Origin: Paenibacillus caseinilyticus
GTDB lineage: Bacteria; Bacillota; Bacilli; Paenibacillales; NBRC-103111
Length of the DNA: 64,000 nucleotides
Direction: 5' to 3'
Assembly: GCF_027533645.1 (NCBI RefSeq)
Contig: NZ_JAQAGY010000004.1
Coordinates: forward strand, 186,001-250,000
Below the pieces are notes generated by a model that worked only from the letters and a program-made list of their open reading frames with translations, searched no databases and was not told where the DNA came from. Positions 25,961-35,730 of this stretch are shown in pieces. The number at the start of each line of letters is the position of its first letter. Within the stretch, counting starts at the first letter, position 1. Position numbers and translations under genes: made by a program.

Positions 25961-27673
25961 CTATATTTTGAATCTGCTCATAATGGCTTGGAGTTCATCA
26001 GCCAAATTAGCAAGTGCTTGAGAAGAAGCCGAGATTTCTTCCATAGATGCGAGCTGTTCTTGCGTGGCTGCGGAGATATTTTGAGAATTTGAAGCGGACT
26101 CCTTAGCAATGCTGCTAACCTCAATGATCGAAGAATTCACATGCTCCGTCTCACTTGCCAGCCTTTGAAGCGCCACGGAAATATCCTCAATTTGTGATAC
26201 CACTCCACTCACGGCATGATTAATTTTATGGAAGGAATCACCTGCTGAGTTCACGACAGTTAACCCTGCCTGAACTTCTTCCGATGCTTTTTGCATGGTT
26301 TGAAGCGTATGATCCGTATCCTTTTGGATCAATTGAATCAGCTGCGAGATCTGCTCTGTAGACTTGTTCGACTGTTCGGCAAGTTTCCTTACTTCATTGG
26401 CCACCACGGCAAACCCCTGGCCATGCTCTCCTGCCCGGGCCGCTTCAATCGCCGCATTCAGTGCCAACAAATTCGTCTGGGCCGAAATGCCCGAGATCAC
26501 ATTCGTGATCTGCTCTATTTCGTTGGAGCGCTCGTTGAGGTTTTTGACAGCTTCAAATAAACCGTTCACATTGGCATTGATCGAATTCATTTGTTCGCTG
26601 ACTTCGAGTATTGCTTTATTCCCTTCGGTGGATACTAGGGAAGCGTGAAGAACATCTTTCCTCATCTTCTCCGTGTTGTCGGCGATGGTTTTCGTATACC
26701 CTGTCATCTCCGAGATGGCTTCCGAACTATGCTCAACCTTCTCCACCTGTGTTTCTGTACCCGCGGCAAGCTCCTGCACCGTTAAAGTGATATGCTCGCT
26801 GGCCTTGCTGTTCTGTGCTGCACTCGCGCTTAATTCCTCAGAAGAGGAAGCAACCAGATGGGATGAAGCCTGGACGGTACTGAATACCGATTGCAGACTG
26901 GCCGTCATATGGTTAAAGGAAGTGGTCAACTCTCCAATCTCATCTTTGGAATCGTAGCTTCCCTTCACCGTAAAGTCACCATTCTCTGCCTCAAGCAATA
27001 ACTGCTTTACTTCCCGCACAGGCTTTACAATCATCCGGGCGATAAGAAGACCGAGACCCATCAGAACGACCAGGGCAATACACGTAATCGAGATGATATA
27101 GAGACTCGTGCTGTGCACATTCTCTTGGTTATTCACATTAATGATACCCGCATTGTCTAAGTTGGCATGCTGAAGTCCTTTTAAGGTATCATTCACGGAT
27201 TTGCGGTTGGTCTCAACCACTTCCAAGTAGAGGGAATAAGCCTCGTCGATTTTGTTTTCCCCAATAAGGCTGATGACTTTACTTCTGTTCTCGCTCAGCG
27301 TTTTGGCATGGATCTTATATTGATTCAAAAATTGCTGCTGCTCATCTGTCAATACGCCATGCTGAATTTCTTCAATCATGCCATCTATTTCTTCCCATGC
27401 CGATGCGATCTCATCTTTTAGTTCCTTGATCCGCTCCGGATCCTTCGATGTCAGAAGCTCTAACGTGTAAGCGTCACTCGCCCTCGCATTGACTCGGATC
27501 TGCATGATCTTCCCGAGAGGGATCAGGTTGTCCTTATACATGATCTCTGAATTCATTGCCATTTTCCGAATATAATATTCCCCTAAGAAACCGACGCTCC
27601 CAAGTGCCAGCACGCTGATACTTATAAGGATCATCAATTTTTTCATAATGCCGAGATTTCTAAGCAGTTTCAT
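25961..27673 (-). CDS. Methyl-accepting chemotaxis protein
   Basis: The 570-residue chemoreceptor has a first membrane helix (about 11-31), a four-helix-bundle ligand domain outside the cell (about 35-190), a second helix (about 193-214), a HAMP domain (about 215-268) and a long cytoplasmic signalling coiled coil. The hairpin tip ([20 protein letters not shown] and [16 protein letters not shown]) is intact and couples to CheA/CheW. The start [13 protein letters not shown] is typical. The ligand is unknown. It is a single-gene unit. Confidence 0.93.
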   Translation of the reverse strand: MKLLRNLGIMKKLMILISISVLALGSVGFLGEYYIRKMAMNSEIMYKDNLIPLGKIMQIRVNARASDAYTLELLTSKDPERIKELKDEIASAWEEIDGMIEEIQHGVLTDEQQQFLNQYKIHAKTLSENRSKVISLIGENKIDEAYSLYLEVVETNRKSVNDTLKGLQHANLDNAGIINVNNQENVHSTSLYIISITCIALVVLMGLGLLIARMIVKPVREVKQLLLEAENGDFTVKGSYDSKDEIGELTTSFNHMTASLQSVFSTVQASSHLVASSSEELSASAAQNSKASEHITLTVQELAAGTETQVEKVEHSSEAISEMTGYTKTIADNTEKMRKDVLHASLVSTEGNKAILEVSEQMNSINANVNGLFEAVKNLNERSNEIEQITNVISGISAQTNLLALNAAIEAARAGEHGQGFAVVANEVRKLAEQSNKSTEQISQLIQLIQKDTDHTLQTMQKASEEVQAGLTVVNSAGDSFHKINHAVSGVVSQIEDISVALQRLASETEHVNSSIIEVSSIAKESASNSQNISAATQEQLASMEEISASSQALANLADELQAIMSRFKI

Positions 27674-27813
27674 TCGTTTCTATCCCCTTCTGCATGACTT
27701 GTACTTCACATTTATCGGCTGCATCTCCCCATGTAATGAGTGGCTTATTAAGGATAGACAGCCGCTGTTGGTCAAAGGGTCTAGAAACCAGACGAACCGG
27801 AATTTCGGCATAC

Positions 27814-27859
27814 AAAAAGGAGCCCTGTGCCAAACATCTGTTTGGCGGCAGAGCTCCTT
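27814..27859 (-). terminator. Terminator of the MFS gene, copy 1 of a repeated 3' hairpin
   Basis: On the minus strand AAGGAGCTCTGCCGCCAAAC and its near complement enclose the centre AACAGATGTT and end with TTTTT. The same centre and left arm (AAGGAGCTCTGCCGC) recur at 30636-30678. It follows the MFS stop by about 20 bp. Confidence 0.75.
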
Positions 27860-27878
27860 CCAGGAGGCCTTTCGATTT

Positions 27879-29135
27879 TCATGACTGTGCTTGCGCAGTG
27901 GGTTCCATGTGTTCGGGCGCTTTGTGGTTCATAATCGGCAGCATGGCTAAGGCGCCGACGAGGAACAAGAGACCTGCACCGGTATAGATAGAAACCAGGG
28001 AGAATGCATCCTTCAGCGCCCCCGCGCATGACATGGAAACTACCATCATGCCGACGAACAGCGGATTCAGCACCCCATTCACCCTTCCGACAATGGAAGA
28101 ATGGGACCATTTCAGTATCATGGTGCTGATTCCGATGTGGATACAAGGGAAGACGAGCCCATTCACAAACTGAATTACCAAGGTAAGAGGCACGCTTGTG
28201 GAATAGCCTACGATGACCGTGCACACGGCTCCGACGATCATGCCTATGGCAAGAAGCATCTGCGGGGGGACCCGCTTGGCGTACATGGCAACAATCCCTC
28301 CGCCAATCAGCATGGCGGCTCCGTTGACCATCAGCAGGTACTGCAGGAAGTCCTCTTCCCTACCCAGCCGCTCCGTCACAATAAACAGGTTGAGGGCTTG
28401 GGCAACCCCCACGGCTAGTCCCGCAAGAAGGAAAGCGAGCCCAAGCATCCGGAGCACTTGGCTCTGCCAGACATACCGGAAGCCCTCGATGAATTCCTTG
28501 CGGAACTGACCCTGGGCGGGCTCTGATCGCGGCTCCACCTGATCCGCGGGCAGGCGGAACAGAACGAGCGCGGACAGCAGGAATACCGTCCCCATCACGG
28601 CAATGGAGGTTTCGAGACCGAAGGTGCTGTACGTGAAGGTCCCGAGCATCGGCCCGAGCACCATGAAGATGGCCATCAGCGACTGGAACAGCGCCATCCC
28701 CTGCTGAAGCTGCTCCTCCGGCACATGCTGCTTGAAGAGCCGCATCCCGGAAGGCTGCGAGAACTGGGAGAGGATCGCCGAGATGAAGGCAACCAGGTAC
28801 ACGGATTGCCAGGAACCAAAATGAATCGTCAGCAGCACGACGAACACGGACACAGCGGACAGCAGGTCACACCATATCATCGTACGCTTCGGTCTCCACC
28901 GGTCGGCGAACGTCCCTCCAATGAACGAAAATACGAAAATCGGCGCGAACTCAGCAACACTAATCAGCGAAATCGCATAAGGATCATTGTTCGTTTTCTC
29001 CGCAACATACAGCAGAATGGCAAAATTACGTACCCAGATGCCGATCTGCAGCAGCACGTTGGATAGCAGAATCGTCTGTACAAACTGATTTTTGAGAAGA
29101 CTGGGTGCTTTAGCCTTGTCATGAACGTTGTCCAA
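27879..29135 (-). CDS. MFS transporter, MFS_3 (enterobactin/macrolide exporter-like)
   Basis: The 418-residue protein has about twelve membrane helices with the MFS_3 pattern: FVQTILLSNVLLQIGIWVRNFAILL in the first helix region, GGTFADRWRPKRTMIWCD as motif A, and PCIHIGISTMILKWS in the second half. Such proteins export macrolides or siderophores; the substrate here is not known. The start is TTG at 29135, 8 nt after AAGGAGG. It is a single gene with its own terminator. Confidence 0.87.
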   Translation of the reverse strand: MDNVHDKAKAPSLLKNQFVQTILLSNVLLQIGIWVRNFAILLYVAEKTNNDPYAISLISVAEFAPIFVFSFIGGTFADRWRPKRTMIWCDLLSAVSVFVVLLTIHFGSWQSVYLVAFISAILSQFSQPSGMRLFKQHVPEEQLQQGMALFQSLMAIFMVLGPMLGTFTYSTFGLETSIAVMGTVFLLSALVLFRLPADQVEPRSEPAQGQFRKEFIEGFRYVWQSQVLRMLGLAFLLAGLAVGVAQALNLFIVTERLGREEDFLQYLLMVNGAAMLIGGGIVAMYAKRVPPQMLLAIGMIVGAVCTVIVGYSTSVPLTLVIQFVNGLVFPCIHIGISTMILKWSHSSIVGRVNGVLNPLFVGMMVVSMSCAGALKDAFSLVSIYTGAGLLFLVGALAMLPIMNHKAPEHMEPTAQAQS

Positions 29136-29471
29136 TGATCTAACCTCCTTTTACGCTCTTTACTATATCATAAATGCAAGCCGCCCGGTTTCTTCTAACT
29201 TGCTCTTTGGTTGTACGAGGGCCATAGGCATAGACGCACGAATGCACAAAAAGTTGCATCACTTCCATAAAATTGAACAGGCAAGAGGCCGCCCCTCAAT
29301 CATCTGCAATGGCTTCGGAGGACAGCCCCTGTCTATGGTTGAATTCTCATATCATATCTTTCAATCTTGTCATTCAGTTGTGCGAGCGTCTTCTGCATCT
29401 CTGTCAAGAGAAATCCGAGAGTTCCGTGTCCGCGGCCGTGTCTTGTGATGCGAAGCCGGCCGCCCCCCTCT
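29136..29471. other. Intergenic region
   Basis: These 336 bp lie upstream of the MFS gene and downstream of the orphan membrane protein gene, both on the minus strand. No gene and no clear terminator were recognised. Confidence 0.4.
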
Positions 29472-30380
29472 CTACTTGTCGCCGAGCATCTTGTGATGCA
29501 TTCTGCTCCCCCATGGTGTTTTGGATAGCACCATCCCTCCGGCCACGATGGAGATCAGGAAGCAGCAGAAGATCACCACCGGAAGGCCGGAAGCTTCGAA
29601 GACATCGTGTCCCAGATAAGTCTGCCATCCTACCGCCACCAGGCCGAGCAAGTAGGACAGGCCTGTGATGTGGATGAACTGGAAGCGGCGCTGTGCCGTA
29701 AGGGAGGTACGCTCTGTCAGCCAGGCGACAACCGGCACCGCCTGCAGCGCGTGGAAGCCAAGGCCATGCAGGACAATCAGGTTGCCGTGGGACCCGACCA
29801 TTCTCCCTGCGTTAACTGAGATCCACACTCCGGCAGCGAAGGAGATCAGAACCGCGATGATCGCATAACGGATGCCCACGACCAGCTCCGGACGGAGTAC
29901 ATAGGCTTTGCGGCGAAAAAAATAGACGGCGAGATACAGATAATACAGGATGAGCAGCAGCGCCACCGTGGCAAAGATGGATCCCACCATCTCATCGAAG
30001 GGCGCGCCGTTCTTGACGTATCTGGGATTGACGCCGCGAAAATTCTGAACATTCTCTGCAAAGTAGGAATAGAGGGCGAGTACGGTATACGACCACCGGA
30101 AGAAGGCTCTGCCTCGCTCCCCCATCGCGGCATAAGGCATGATCGCCGCCGTGGACAGCATAAACATGCCCAGCGCCGCATTAAAGGAAAAGGCTCTGGA
30201 AATGCTGCCGCCAGGGGCCACCTTCTCTCCGTACAGCATGATCCACACCGCGCACACCCCCGCCAGCAGAAAGCCCAGCAGCGCCGTGACCACCAGCCAG
30301 AATTCCCCTTCGAACAGTTTGGCGCGCGGCCGGACCTTTTCTACCGTACGCCCCGGCAAGTGTATTGCCTCCACAGCCAT
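29472..30380 (-). CDS. Polytopic membrane protein of unknown function
   Basis: The 302-residue protein has about eight hydrophobic segments and a charged N-terminus (MAVEAIHLPGRTVEKVRPRA). I chose the ATG at 30380 because AAAGGAGATGG lies just upstream; a frame 49 codons longer enters the terminator region. Conserved-looking polar pieces are YFAENVQNFRGVNPR between two helices, which may be extracellular, and NLIVLHGLGFHALQAVP with two His. No family is recognised. It has no partner gene; its neighbours are an MFS gene and the fucose cluster. Confidence 0.65.
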   Translation of the reverse strand: MAVEAIHLPGRTVEKVRPRAKLFEGEFWLVVTALLGFLLAGVCAVWIMLYGEKVAPGGSISRAFSFNAALGMFMLSTAAIMPYAAMGERGRAFFRWSYTVLALYSYFAENVQNFRGVNPRYVKNGAPFDEMVGSIFATVALLLILYYLYLAVYFFRRKAYVLRPELVVGIRYAIIAVLISFAAGVWISVNAGRMVGSHGNLIVLHGLGFHALQAVPVVAWLTERTSLTAQRRFQFIHITGLSYLLGLVAVGWQTYLGHDVFEASGLPVVIFCCFLISIVAGGMVLSKTPWGSRMHHKMLGDK

Positions 30381-30542
30381 ATCACCATCTCCTTTATTTG
30401 GTATTTCGCTTTCCTTATCGTACATCGGAGAAGGCGATGCGGTAACTTGCTGAAGTCCAGAATGGTTCCTGGACCTAAGTGCAGGCTCGTGCTGGACCGG
30501 TGGCTGCTTACCGTGCGGCAGAAACAACGGCGGACATATCAG

Positions 30543-30568
30543 AAAAACCGTCCGGATGCCCGGACGGT
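30543..30568 (-). terminator. Terminator of the fucI operon
   Basis: ACCGTCCGG pairs with CCGGACGGT around a 4-nt loop, with five T following on the minus strand. Confidence 0.85.
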
Positions 30569-30635
30569 CCTTACGCGTGCTTGTCCAAACGTTTGTACGT
30601 GGGGAGGGATGGGTATGGGGTTCCAGCCGCTGTTA

Positions 30636-30678
30636 AAGTCCTGTGGTGCCCAACATCTGTTAGCGGCAGAGCTCCTTG
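30636..30678 (-). repeat. Repeated 3' hairpin element, copy 2
   Basis: On the minus strand it begins AAGGAGCTCTGCCGC, has the centre AACAGATGTT and a degenerate right arm (GGGCACCACAGGACTTT). It resembles the element at 27814-27859; similarity extends about 25 bp further, to a shared ATGACTGTGC on the plus strand. Confidence 0.6.
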
Positions 30679-30733
30679 GATATGGCTAATCGTTCGATGA
30701 CTGTGCGCATTTCGGATGATTTCCCCTGTGGAC

Positions 30734-32527
30734 CTAGCCGTACAGGGGACCAAAAGCCGCGCAGGCACGAAAATCGGCACCCGTCCCCTCCTCGGTTCCG
30801 AAGGCTCCCCAGGCACTTGGGCGCAGCAGCCTCTCGGGCGGTACGTTATGCATGGCTACCGGAATGCGGAGCATGGAGGCCAGCGTGATTAGATCCGCAC
30901 CAATATGGCCGCAGCTCACCGCCGCATGGTTGGAGCCCCAGTGGTTCATGACCGTGTACACGTCGCGGAAGGCGCCGGTGCCTGTGAGAGCCGGAGCGAA
31001 CCAAGTGGTCGGCCATGTCGGGTTGCTCCGTTCGTCGAGCTTCCGGTGCACCTCGTCCGGCAGCTCGACCGTCACTCCTTCGGCGAGCTGCAGCACAGGA
31101 CCGAGACCGTGGACCAAGTTGATCCGCGCCATGGTTACCGGCATGCCGGCTGCCGTCGTATAATCCGTGGAGAACCCGCCGCCTCGGAAGAAGTCTACGG
31201 CAGGACACCAGCGTACGGCGTCCAGGCAAGCCTGCGCTTCCTTCTCCGTAATCTCCCAGAACGGCTTCATGGCCGGCTGCCCGTTCTTGCGCATAGTGCC
31301 GGTCCCATCCAGCGCCGCCGGTCCCGAATTGATGAGATGGATGAGACCGTGCGCGGCGCTGCCCTGCAGTTCATGGCCCGTCACACGCTTCACGGCATCC
31401 GGGCTCCAATAGGTCCGCACATCGGCGAAGATCTGGGCGGCATCCGTCAGGAGATGTCCGAAGAGCATCGTGACACCGTTCAGCGTGTCATTCTCGGTTG
31501 CGAGCATGAACGGCTCACGAATGCCGTTCCAATCGAAGGAGCTCGTCAGCACCGCCTCCATGAAGTCCCCGTTCGGATAATGGTCCGTCCAGGCCCGCTG
31601 TCCTTGGAAGCCGGCCGCGATCGCATTGCGGCCGAGCGCTTCTTCGCCGTATCCGAGCGCCTCGAGCGCCGGGTTGCCGACCATGAGGTCGCGGGCAATG
31701 AGCGTCATCTTCACGACCGTCTCCCAATCGGTATCCTTCTGCTGGCGGCTGCGCTGCAGGGCTGCAGGGTTCACGTCGGCACCCTCGCGGCAGTTGGCCA
31801 GGGTCCACTCCAGGGCTCTGCCATACTCCTCCCCATCATAGATCCCCCGCTCCATCCGGCGGATGAATTCGCTCATATCGACATACTCATTGCGCATGCC
31901 GAGATAGGTACGGAAGAACGTTTCATCGGCGATACAGCCGGAGATCCCCATCGATACCGAGCCCATGGACAGGTACGATTTGCCCCGCATCGTCGCCGCC
32001 GCGAGTCCCGCCTTGGCGAAGCGCAGCAGCTTCTCCTGGACATCATCCGGGATGGAGGTGTCCCCGAGGTCCTGCACGTCGCGCCCGTAGATCCCGAAGG
32101 CCGGCAGCCCCATCTGGTTATGGGCTGCGAGAGCGGCAGCCAGGTACACGGCGCCGGGGCGCTCCGTTCCGTTGAAGCCCCAGATCGCCTTCGGCCGGAA
32201 TGGGTCCGTGTCCATGGTCTCTGTCGGATAACACCACGAGGGTGTCACGGTGATGGAGACCCCGGCGCCTTCACGGGCGAATTTCTCCTCGGCTGCCGCC
32301 GCTTCCGCTACGCCTCCGATGCAGGTGTCGGCGATAACGCACTCGACCGGGAGCCCGTTCGCATGGCGGAGCCTGCCGGTGAGCAGGGCGGCCACCGCAC
32401 GGGCCAGCTCCATCGTCACTTCCTCCAGCGACTCGCGTATGCCTCCCCGCCGGCCGTCGACGGCCGGACGTATGCCGATCTTCGGCATGCTCCCCTGCAG
32501 GCGGTTTACGATATGTACTGAGGTCAT
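30734..32527 (-). CDS. fucI: L-fucose isomerase
   Basis: The 597-residue enzyme interconverts L-fucose and L-fuculose (and often D-arabinose and D-ribulose) in the cytosol. It follows E. coli FucI closely over its length: [20 protein letters not shown] at the start, [20 protein letters not shown], the active-site stretch [20 protein letters not shown] with the metal-binding Glu and Asp, and [17 protein letters not shown] near the C-terminus, then the metal His region [14 protein letters not shown]. It overlaps the DapA-like gene by 4 bp (ATGA). No fuculokinase or fuculose-phosphate aldolase gene is in the window. Confidence 0.93.
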   Translation of the reverse strand: MTSVHIVNRLQGSMPKIGIRPAVDGRRGGIRESLEEVTMELARAVAALLTGRLRHANGLPVECVIADTCIGGVAEAAAAEEKFAREGAGVSITVTPSWCYPTETMDTDPFRPKAIWGFNGTERPGAVYLAAALAAHNQMGLPAFGIYGRDVQDLGDTSIPDDVQEKLLRFAKAGLAAATMRGKSYLSMGSVSMGISGCIADETFFRTYLGMRNEYVDMSEFIRRMERGIYDGEEYGRALEWTLANCREGADVNPAALQRSRQQKDTDWETVVKMTLIARDLMVGNPALEALGYGEEALGRNAIAAGFQGQRAWTDHYPNGDFMEAVLTSSFDWNGIREPFMLATENDTLNGVTMLFGHLLTDAAQIFADVRTYWSPDAVKRVTGHELQGSAAHGLIHLINSGPAALDGTGTMRKNGQPAMKPFWEITEKEAQACLDAVRWCPAVDFFRGGGFSTDYTTAAGMPVTMARINLVHGLGPVLQLAEGVTVELPDEVHRKLDERSNPTWPTTWFAPALTGTGAFRDVYTVMNHWGSNHAAVSCGHIGADLITLASMLRIPVAMHNVPPERLLRPSAWGAFGTEEGTGADFRACAAFGPLYG

Positions 32528-33447
32528 TGGGCAATCCTCCCCCGATAAGTGTCGCTTAGCCGGCGCAGCTGCCCGAGCTCCAGCCGGTATGTGGCGCTCA
32601 GCTCACGTGCGTCCGCTGTTCGTGCGGACCACTGCTCCAGTACGCCCTCGAGCATGAGATAATATTTGGCGCTGACCGGATACAGCTGCTTCTCCACCCA
32701 GGCGGCGACCGAGAGAAAATCCATCAGCTGCGCCGCTTCCTCCGGACGCTCCGCATGGTAGCGGAGCAGCCAGACATACAGCTCCGGATGGAAATTCGCC
32801 ATCACCCCGCTGTATCCGGCGATGCCGAGCGGAAGCGATTCCAGAAGCGTCGCCGCGTTAGCGTTATAGATCTGCAGGCCGCTGCCGCGTACCGCTTCCA
32901 TCCTCAGCTTCAGTGTATCGAGGTCGCAGCAAGTGTCCTTCAGGAACTGGAACCGGCCGGAGTCGGCGCACCACTTCAGCAGCTCCGGCGAGACCAGACG
33001 TTTGTAGGGATACGGACATTCGTACAAGCCAAGCGGCAGATTCTGGGGCAGCTGTTCAATCAGCCGCTGCAGCTGCTCTGCGAACACCTCGTCCGAATCC
33101 TCCGGGGCGGCCAGCCGGTTCGTGATCAGCACCAGCGCATCGATGCCCGTACCAGCCATCACGGTCAGCTCGGCGGCCTGGTCATGCGGCGAATCGGAGA
33201 TGTGCCCCGATGCGACCACGGGTACACGCCCCGCCGCGCGCTTCACGACGAATTCGGCAATCCCCGCACGTTCTCCGAGCGACAGCCGGAACATTTCGCT
33301 GGACTGGCAGACCGCGAACAACCCGTGGACGCCTCTGCCGATATACCAGTCGACCAGCCGGCCGAGCGCTTCATAGTCCACTTGGTCATCTTGTGTAAAC
33401 GGCGTCAGCATGGTTGGCCATACCCCGCCCTGCAGCTTCTTCCTCAT
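32524..33447 (-). CDS. DapA/NanA-family class I aldolase-type protein
   Basis: The 307-residue protein has the dihydrodipicolinate synthase/N-acetylneuraminate lyase TIM barrel. The Schiff-base Lys lies in [10 protein letters not shown] and the conserved Tyr in [10 protein letters not shown]; the usual GTTGE loop is replaced by CQSSEM. It probably cleaves or condenses a 2-keto acid with an aldehyde, but the substrate is not lysine biosynthetic given the sugar-gene neighbours. The second ATG (33447) has better spacing from AAAGGTGG than the first (33453). It lies between a MocA-type oxidoreductase and fucI in one operon. Confidence 0.85.
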   Translation of the reverse strand: MRKKLQGGVWPTMLTPFTQDDQVDYEALGRLVDWYIGRGVHGLFAVCQSSEMFRLSLGERAGIAEFVVKRAAGRVPVVASGHISDSPHDQAAELTVMAGTGIDALVLITNRLAAPEDSDEVFAEQLQRLIEQLPQNLPLGLYECPYPYKRLVSPELLKWCADSGRFQFLKDTCCDLDTLKLRMEAVRGSGLQIYNANAATLLESLPLGIAGYSGVMANFHPELYVWLLRYHAERPEEAAQLMDFLSVAAWVEKQLYPVSAKYYLMLEGVLEQWSARTADARELSATYRLELGQLRRLSDTYRGRIAQ

Positions 33448-33500
33448 AGACATCTCCCACCTTTGAAGTTGATCCTAATACTGAGTTGCGATTCTCTACG

Positions 33501-34790
33501 TTACAGTCTGACGAGATCGTCCACGCGGACCGGCTGGCCCGTACGGATCGCTTGATTGGCCGCAATACCGACGAGGATCGACCGCGCGCCGTCCACATGG
33601 TCCGCTGCCCGGCGGTATGGATCTTCCGCCGGTTCGCCGAACAGATCCCGGAGCAGCGCCGTGTCGCCTCCTCCATGACCGCCTTGGCCCTGCTCCACTT
33701 CCACTTCGTACGGGGCACCGAACATGGGCCAGATCCGGAGCGACTTGTTTTTGAGCGCTCCCTCCAGCGCTTTGTCCCCGCCCGAATTCACATAGGACTG
33801 CTCGATAATCTCCATCTCCAGCCGTCCCTTGCTGCCGTTGATCGCTATGCGGTATCCTTCCCAGGGACTGTAGGCGTTCAGGGCATAGGTGAGGATGGCC
33901 CTGCTCTTGTATCGGACCATCACCCCCATCGTATCCTCGATGGAGATTCCGTCGCTGAAGACGCTGAGGTCCCGGTGGTAGCCGTCCTCATGCTCCGCAT
34001 CCAGATACATGGCTTTGAGGCGTCCATTGCGGTCCAGGTGAAGGGCGAACGGATCGTCAGCGGCCAGCGGATTGCCCGTTGCCCGGTCATAGAATCGGGT
34101 CACGCCCCGCCGCTCCGCATTCTCCCGTCCATAGAAGAGCAGATCCCCGAAGGCGAATACGGTATGGGGGGCCGAGCCGATCCAATAGCTGACGAGATCG
34201 AAGTGATGGGTCGACTTGTGGACGAGCAGCCCTCCGCTGTTCCGCTTGTCCCGGTGCCACCGGCGGAAATAGTCGGCCCCGTGCTTCGTGCCCAGCAGCC
34301 ATTCGAAATGGACGGAGAACACGTCACCGATCGTGCCTTGCCCGATCAGCTCCCGGACCTTCGTGTGGTGCGGCGCATACCTGTAATTGAACGCGACGCG
34401 CACCCTGCCGCCGGTTCTGCGGACGGCCTCCAAGATCTCGGCGCACTTGGTCTCATCTACGGTCATCGGCTTCTCGGTAATGACATCGCAGCCCATCTCC
34501 AGCGCGCGGATGATATAGGTGTGATGCGTCCGGTCTACGGAAGTGACGATCACCGTATCCGGCTTCTCCCGGCGCAGCATGTCGTCGAATGCCTCCGCCT
34601 TGTAGGTGGCCGCCGCAGGGCAGCCGTATTTCTCCGTGAGCTGCCGGTTGGCATAATCCATCCGGGTCTGATTGACATCGCACAGCGCGAGCAGCTCCGA
34701 GGTGTCCCTGTATTCCGCCGCGATCGCCGAGTAGAAGAATCGCGCTCTCCCGCCGGCCCCGACGATGGCATAGGTTTTCTTGCGTTTCAT
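33501..34790 (-). CDS. Gfo/Idh/MocA-family oxidoreductase (first copy)
   Basis: The 429-residue protein has an N-terminal NAD(P)-binding Rossmann domain (YAIVGAGGRARFF), the family motif ITEKPMT with the catalytic Lys at about residue 116, and a C-terminal alpha/beta sheet domain with STHHFDLVSYWIG carrying the active-site His. These enzymes oxidise or reduce sugars, inositols or their acids. The ATG at 34790 follows AGGAGGAACCGC. It starts the operon with the DapA-like and fucI genes and is clearly paralogous to the MocA-type gene at 37735-39045, sharing HGGGD near the C-terminus. Confidence 0.9.
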   Translation of the reverse strand: MKRKKTYAIVGAGGRARFFYSAIAAEYRDTSELLALCDVNQTRMDYANRQLTEKYGCPAAATYKAEAFDDMLRREKPDTVIVTSVDRTHHTYIIRALEMGCDVITEKPMTVDETKCAEILEAVRRTGGRVRVAFNYRYAPHHTKVRELIGQGTIGDVFSVHFEWLLGTKHGADYFRRWHRDKRNSGGLLVHKSTHHFDLVSYWIGSAPHTVFAFGDLLFYGRENAERRGVTRFYDRATGNPLAADDPFALHLDRNGRLKAMYLDAEHEDGYHRDLSVFSDGISIEDTMGVMVRYKSRAILTYALNAYSPWEGYRIAINGSKGRLEMEIIEQSYVNSGGDKALEGALKNKSLRIWPMFGAPYEVEVEQGQGGHGGGDTALLRDLFGEPAEDPYRRAADHVDGARSILVGIAANQAIRTGQPVRVDDLVRL

Positions 34791-34965
34791 GCGGTTCCTC
34801 CTGTTTCTCGACATAGCCTTACTGTACGCTGTATGCGCCGCCTGCCGGCAGACTGAGGACCAGCATAGTCCGATGAGTCGTTGAATCCATATGGAGGCGA
34901 ATCAGGAGCATCTCCATAGTGTTTCATTGTTCGGCCCTTGCATCAAGCATACTACCCCGGGGTCC

Positions 34966-35004
34966 GGCAGGAACCGGGGCAGAGGTTCTGCAGCGGTTCC
35001 TGCC
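34966..35004. terminator. GC-rich stem-loop downstream of the racemase gene
   Basis: GGCAGGAACC and GGTTCCTGCC are perfect 10-bp arms, with a smaller GCAGA/TCTGC hairpin inside. There is no T-run, so it may slow or stabilise transcripts rather than end them. Confidence 0.5.
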
Positions 35005-35018
35005 CCTCCCCACGTTCC

Positions 35019-35717
35019 CTAGGCTTCCGCAGCCCGGCGGCTCCCGGCTGCCCGGAGCTTCTCCAGCTCCTCCCGCAGCGCACGCACCCCAGACCGGGGG
35101 CTCGACAGCACGGGCAGGCCCGTCTCCGCCTTCAGCCTCTCTTCCATTCTCACCATCGATCCCTGGGCCAGCACGAGCGCATCCACCTGGCCTGCCGCCG
35201 ACTTCGCCGCCTCCAGGATCAGGCGGTCGTGCTCCTCCGGCCTGCCGGCGGTCAGCGCCTGGTAAGCCCCCTGTGCCAGCGCGTCCACCACCTCTACACC
35301 CATCCGCTGCTGCCGCTCCGCCTCGCGGAGCAGAAGCTGCCGGGTTGGAGCGAGTGTCGTCGGCAGCGTAGCCACCACCCCGATACGGCCGTACTGTCCG
35401 GCGGCTTCCCGGGCCATGGCGTCGTCGATCTTCACAATCGGCGTCCGGAACATTGGACGGGCCCAGTCTGCCGTCTCGCCGACCGACGAGCAGGTGTTGA
35501 AGATGAGATCGGCGCCCATGTCTTCTGCATGCCGGTAATACTGGACGAGCCTGCGGGTTACTCCGGGCGTGACCCCGCCCGAGCGGATCACTTCCCCGAT
35601 CAGGCTGTCGTCGAGGATGCTGACGATCCGGCAGTCCCCGAGCTCTTCCTTGAACAGGGGCTGCAGGCGTTCCGCCAGGCCCTGTCCGGTATAGATGGCC
35701 GCGACTACGGCTTCCAT
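35019..35717 (-). CDS. Asp/Glu racemase-family protein
   Basis: The 232-residue protein has the two-lobed aspartate/glutamate/hydantoin racemase fold. The first catalytic position is Cys in FNTCSSVGE (about residue 76); the second lobe has LAQGSMVRME, where the second catalytic Cys of true racemases is Ser or absent. A one-cysteine active site could mean a lyase, isomerase or decarboxylase rather than a racemase. The ATG at 35717 follows GGGGGAAAAG. It lies 13 bp after the alpha/beta hydrolase gene and ends the upstream half of the sugar cluster. Confidence 0.8.
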   Translation of the reverse strand: MEAVVAAIYTGQGLAERLQPLFKEELGDCRIVSILDDSLIGEVIRSGGVTPGVTRRLVQYYRHAEDMGADLIFNTCSSVGETADWARPMFRTPIVKIDDAMAREAAGQYGRIGVVATLPTTLAPTRQLLLREAERQQRMGVEVVDALAQGAYQALTAGRPEEHDRLILEAAKSAAGQVDALVLAQGSMVRMEERLKAETGLPVLSSPRSGVRALREELEKLRAAGSRRAAEA

Positions 35718-35730
35718 GTCTTTTCCCCCT

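Larger units (their letters stand above)
30381..30733. other. Intergenic region with two hairpins
   Basis: These 353 bp downstream of the fucI-like gene contain a terminator (30543-30568) and copy 2 of a repeated 3' hairpin (30636-30678). No gene is seen. Confidence 0.5.

Noticed and set aside
27674..27878. Possible small gene in the region before the chemoreceptor
   Set aside because: The short plus-strand frames overlap a terminator hairpin and lack ribosome sites.
30905..32521. Plus-strand open frame of 538 codons opposite fucI
   Set aside because: It is the complement of a clear FucI gene, has no ribosome site or family match, and reflects high GC at third positions.
33486..34856. Plus-strand open frame of 456 codons opposite the first MocA-type gene
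   Set aside because: Antisense shadow; the minus strand has clear Rossmann and EKP motifs.
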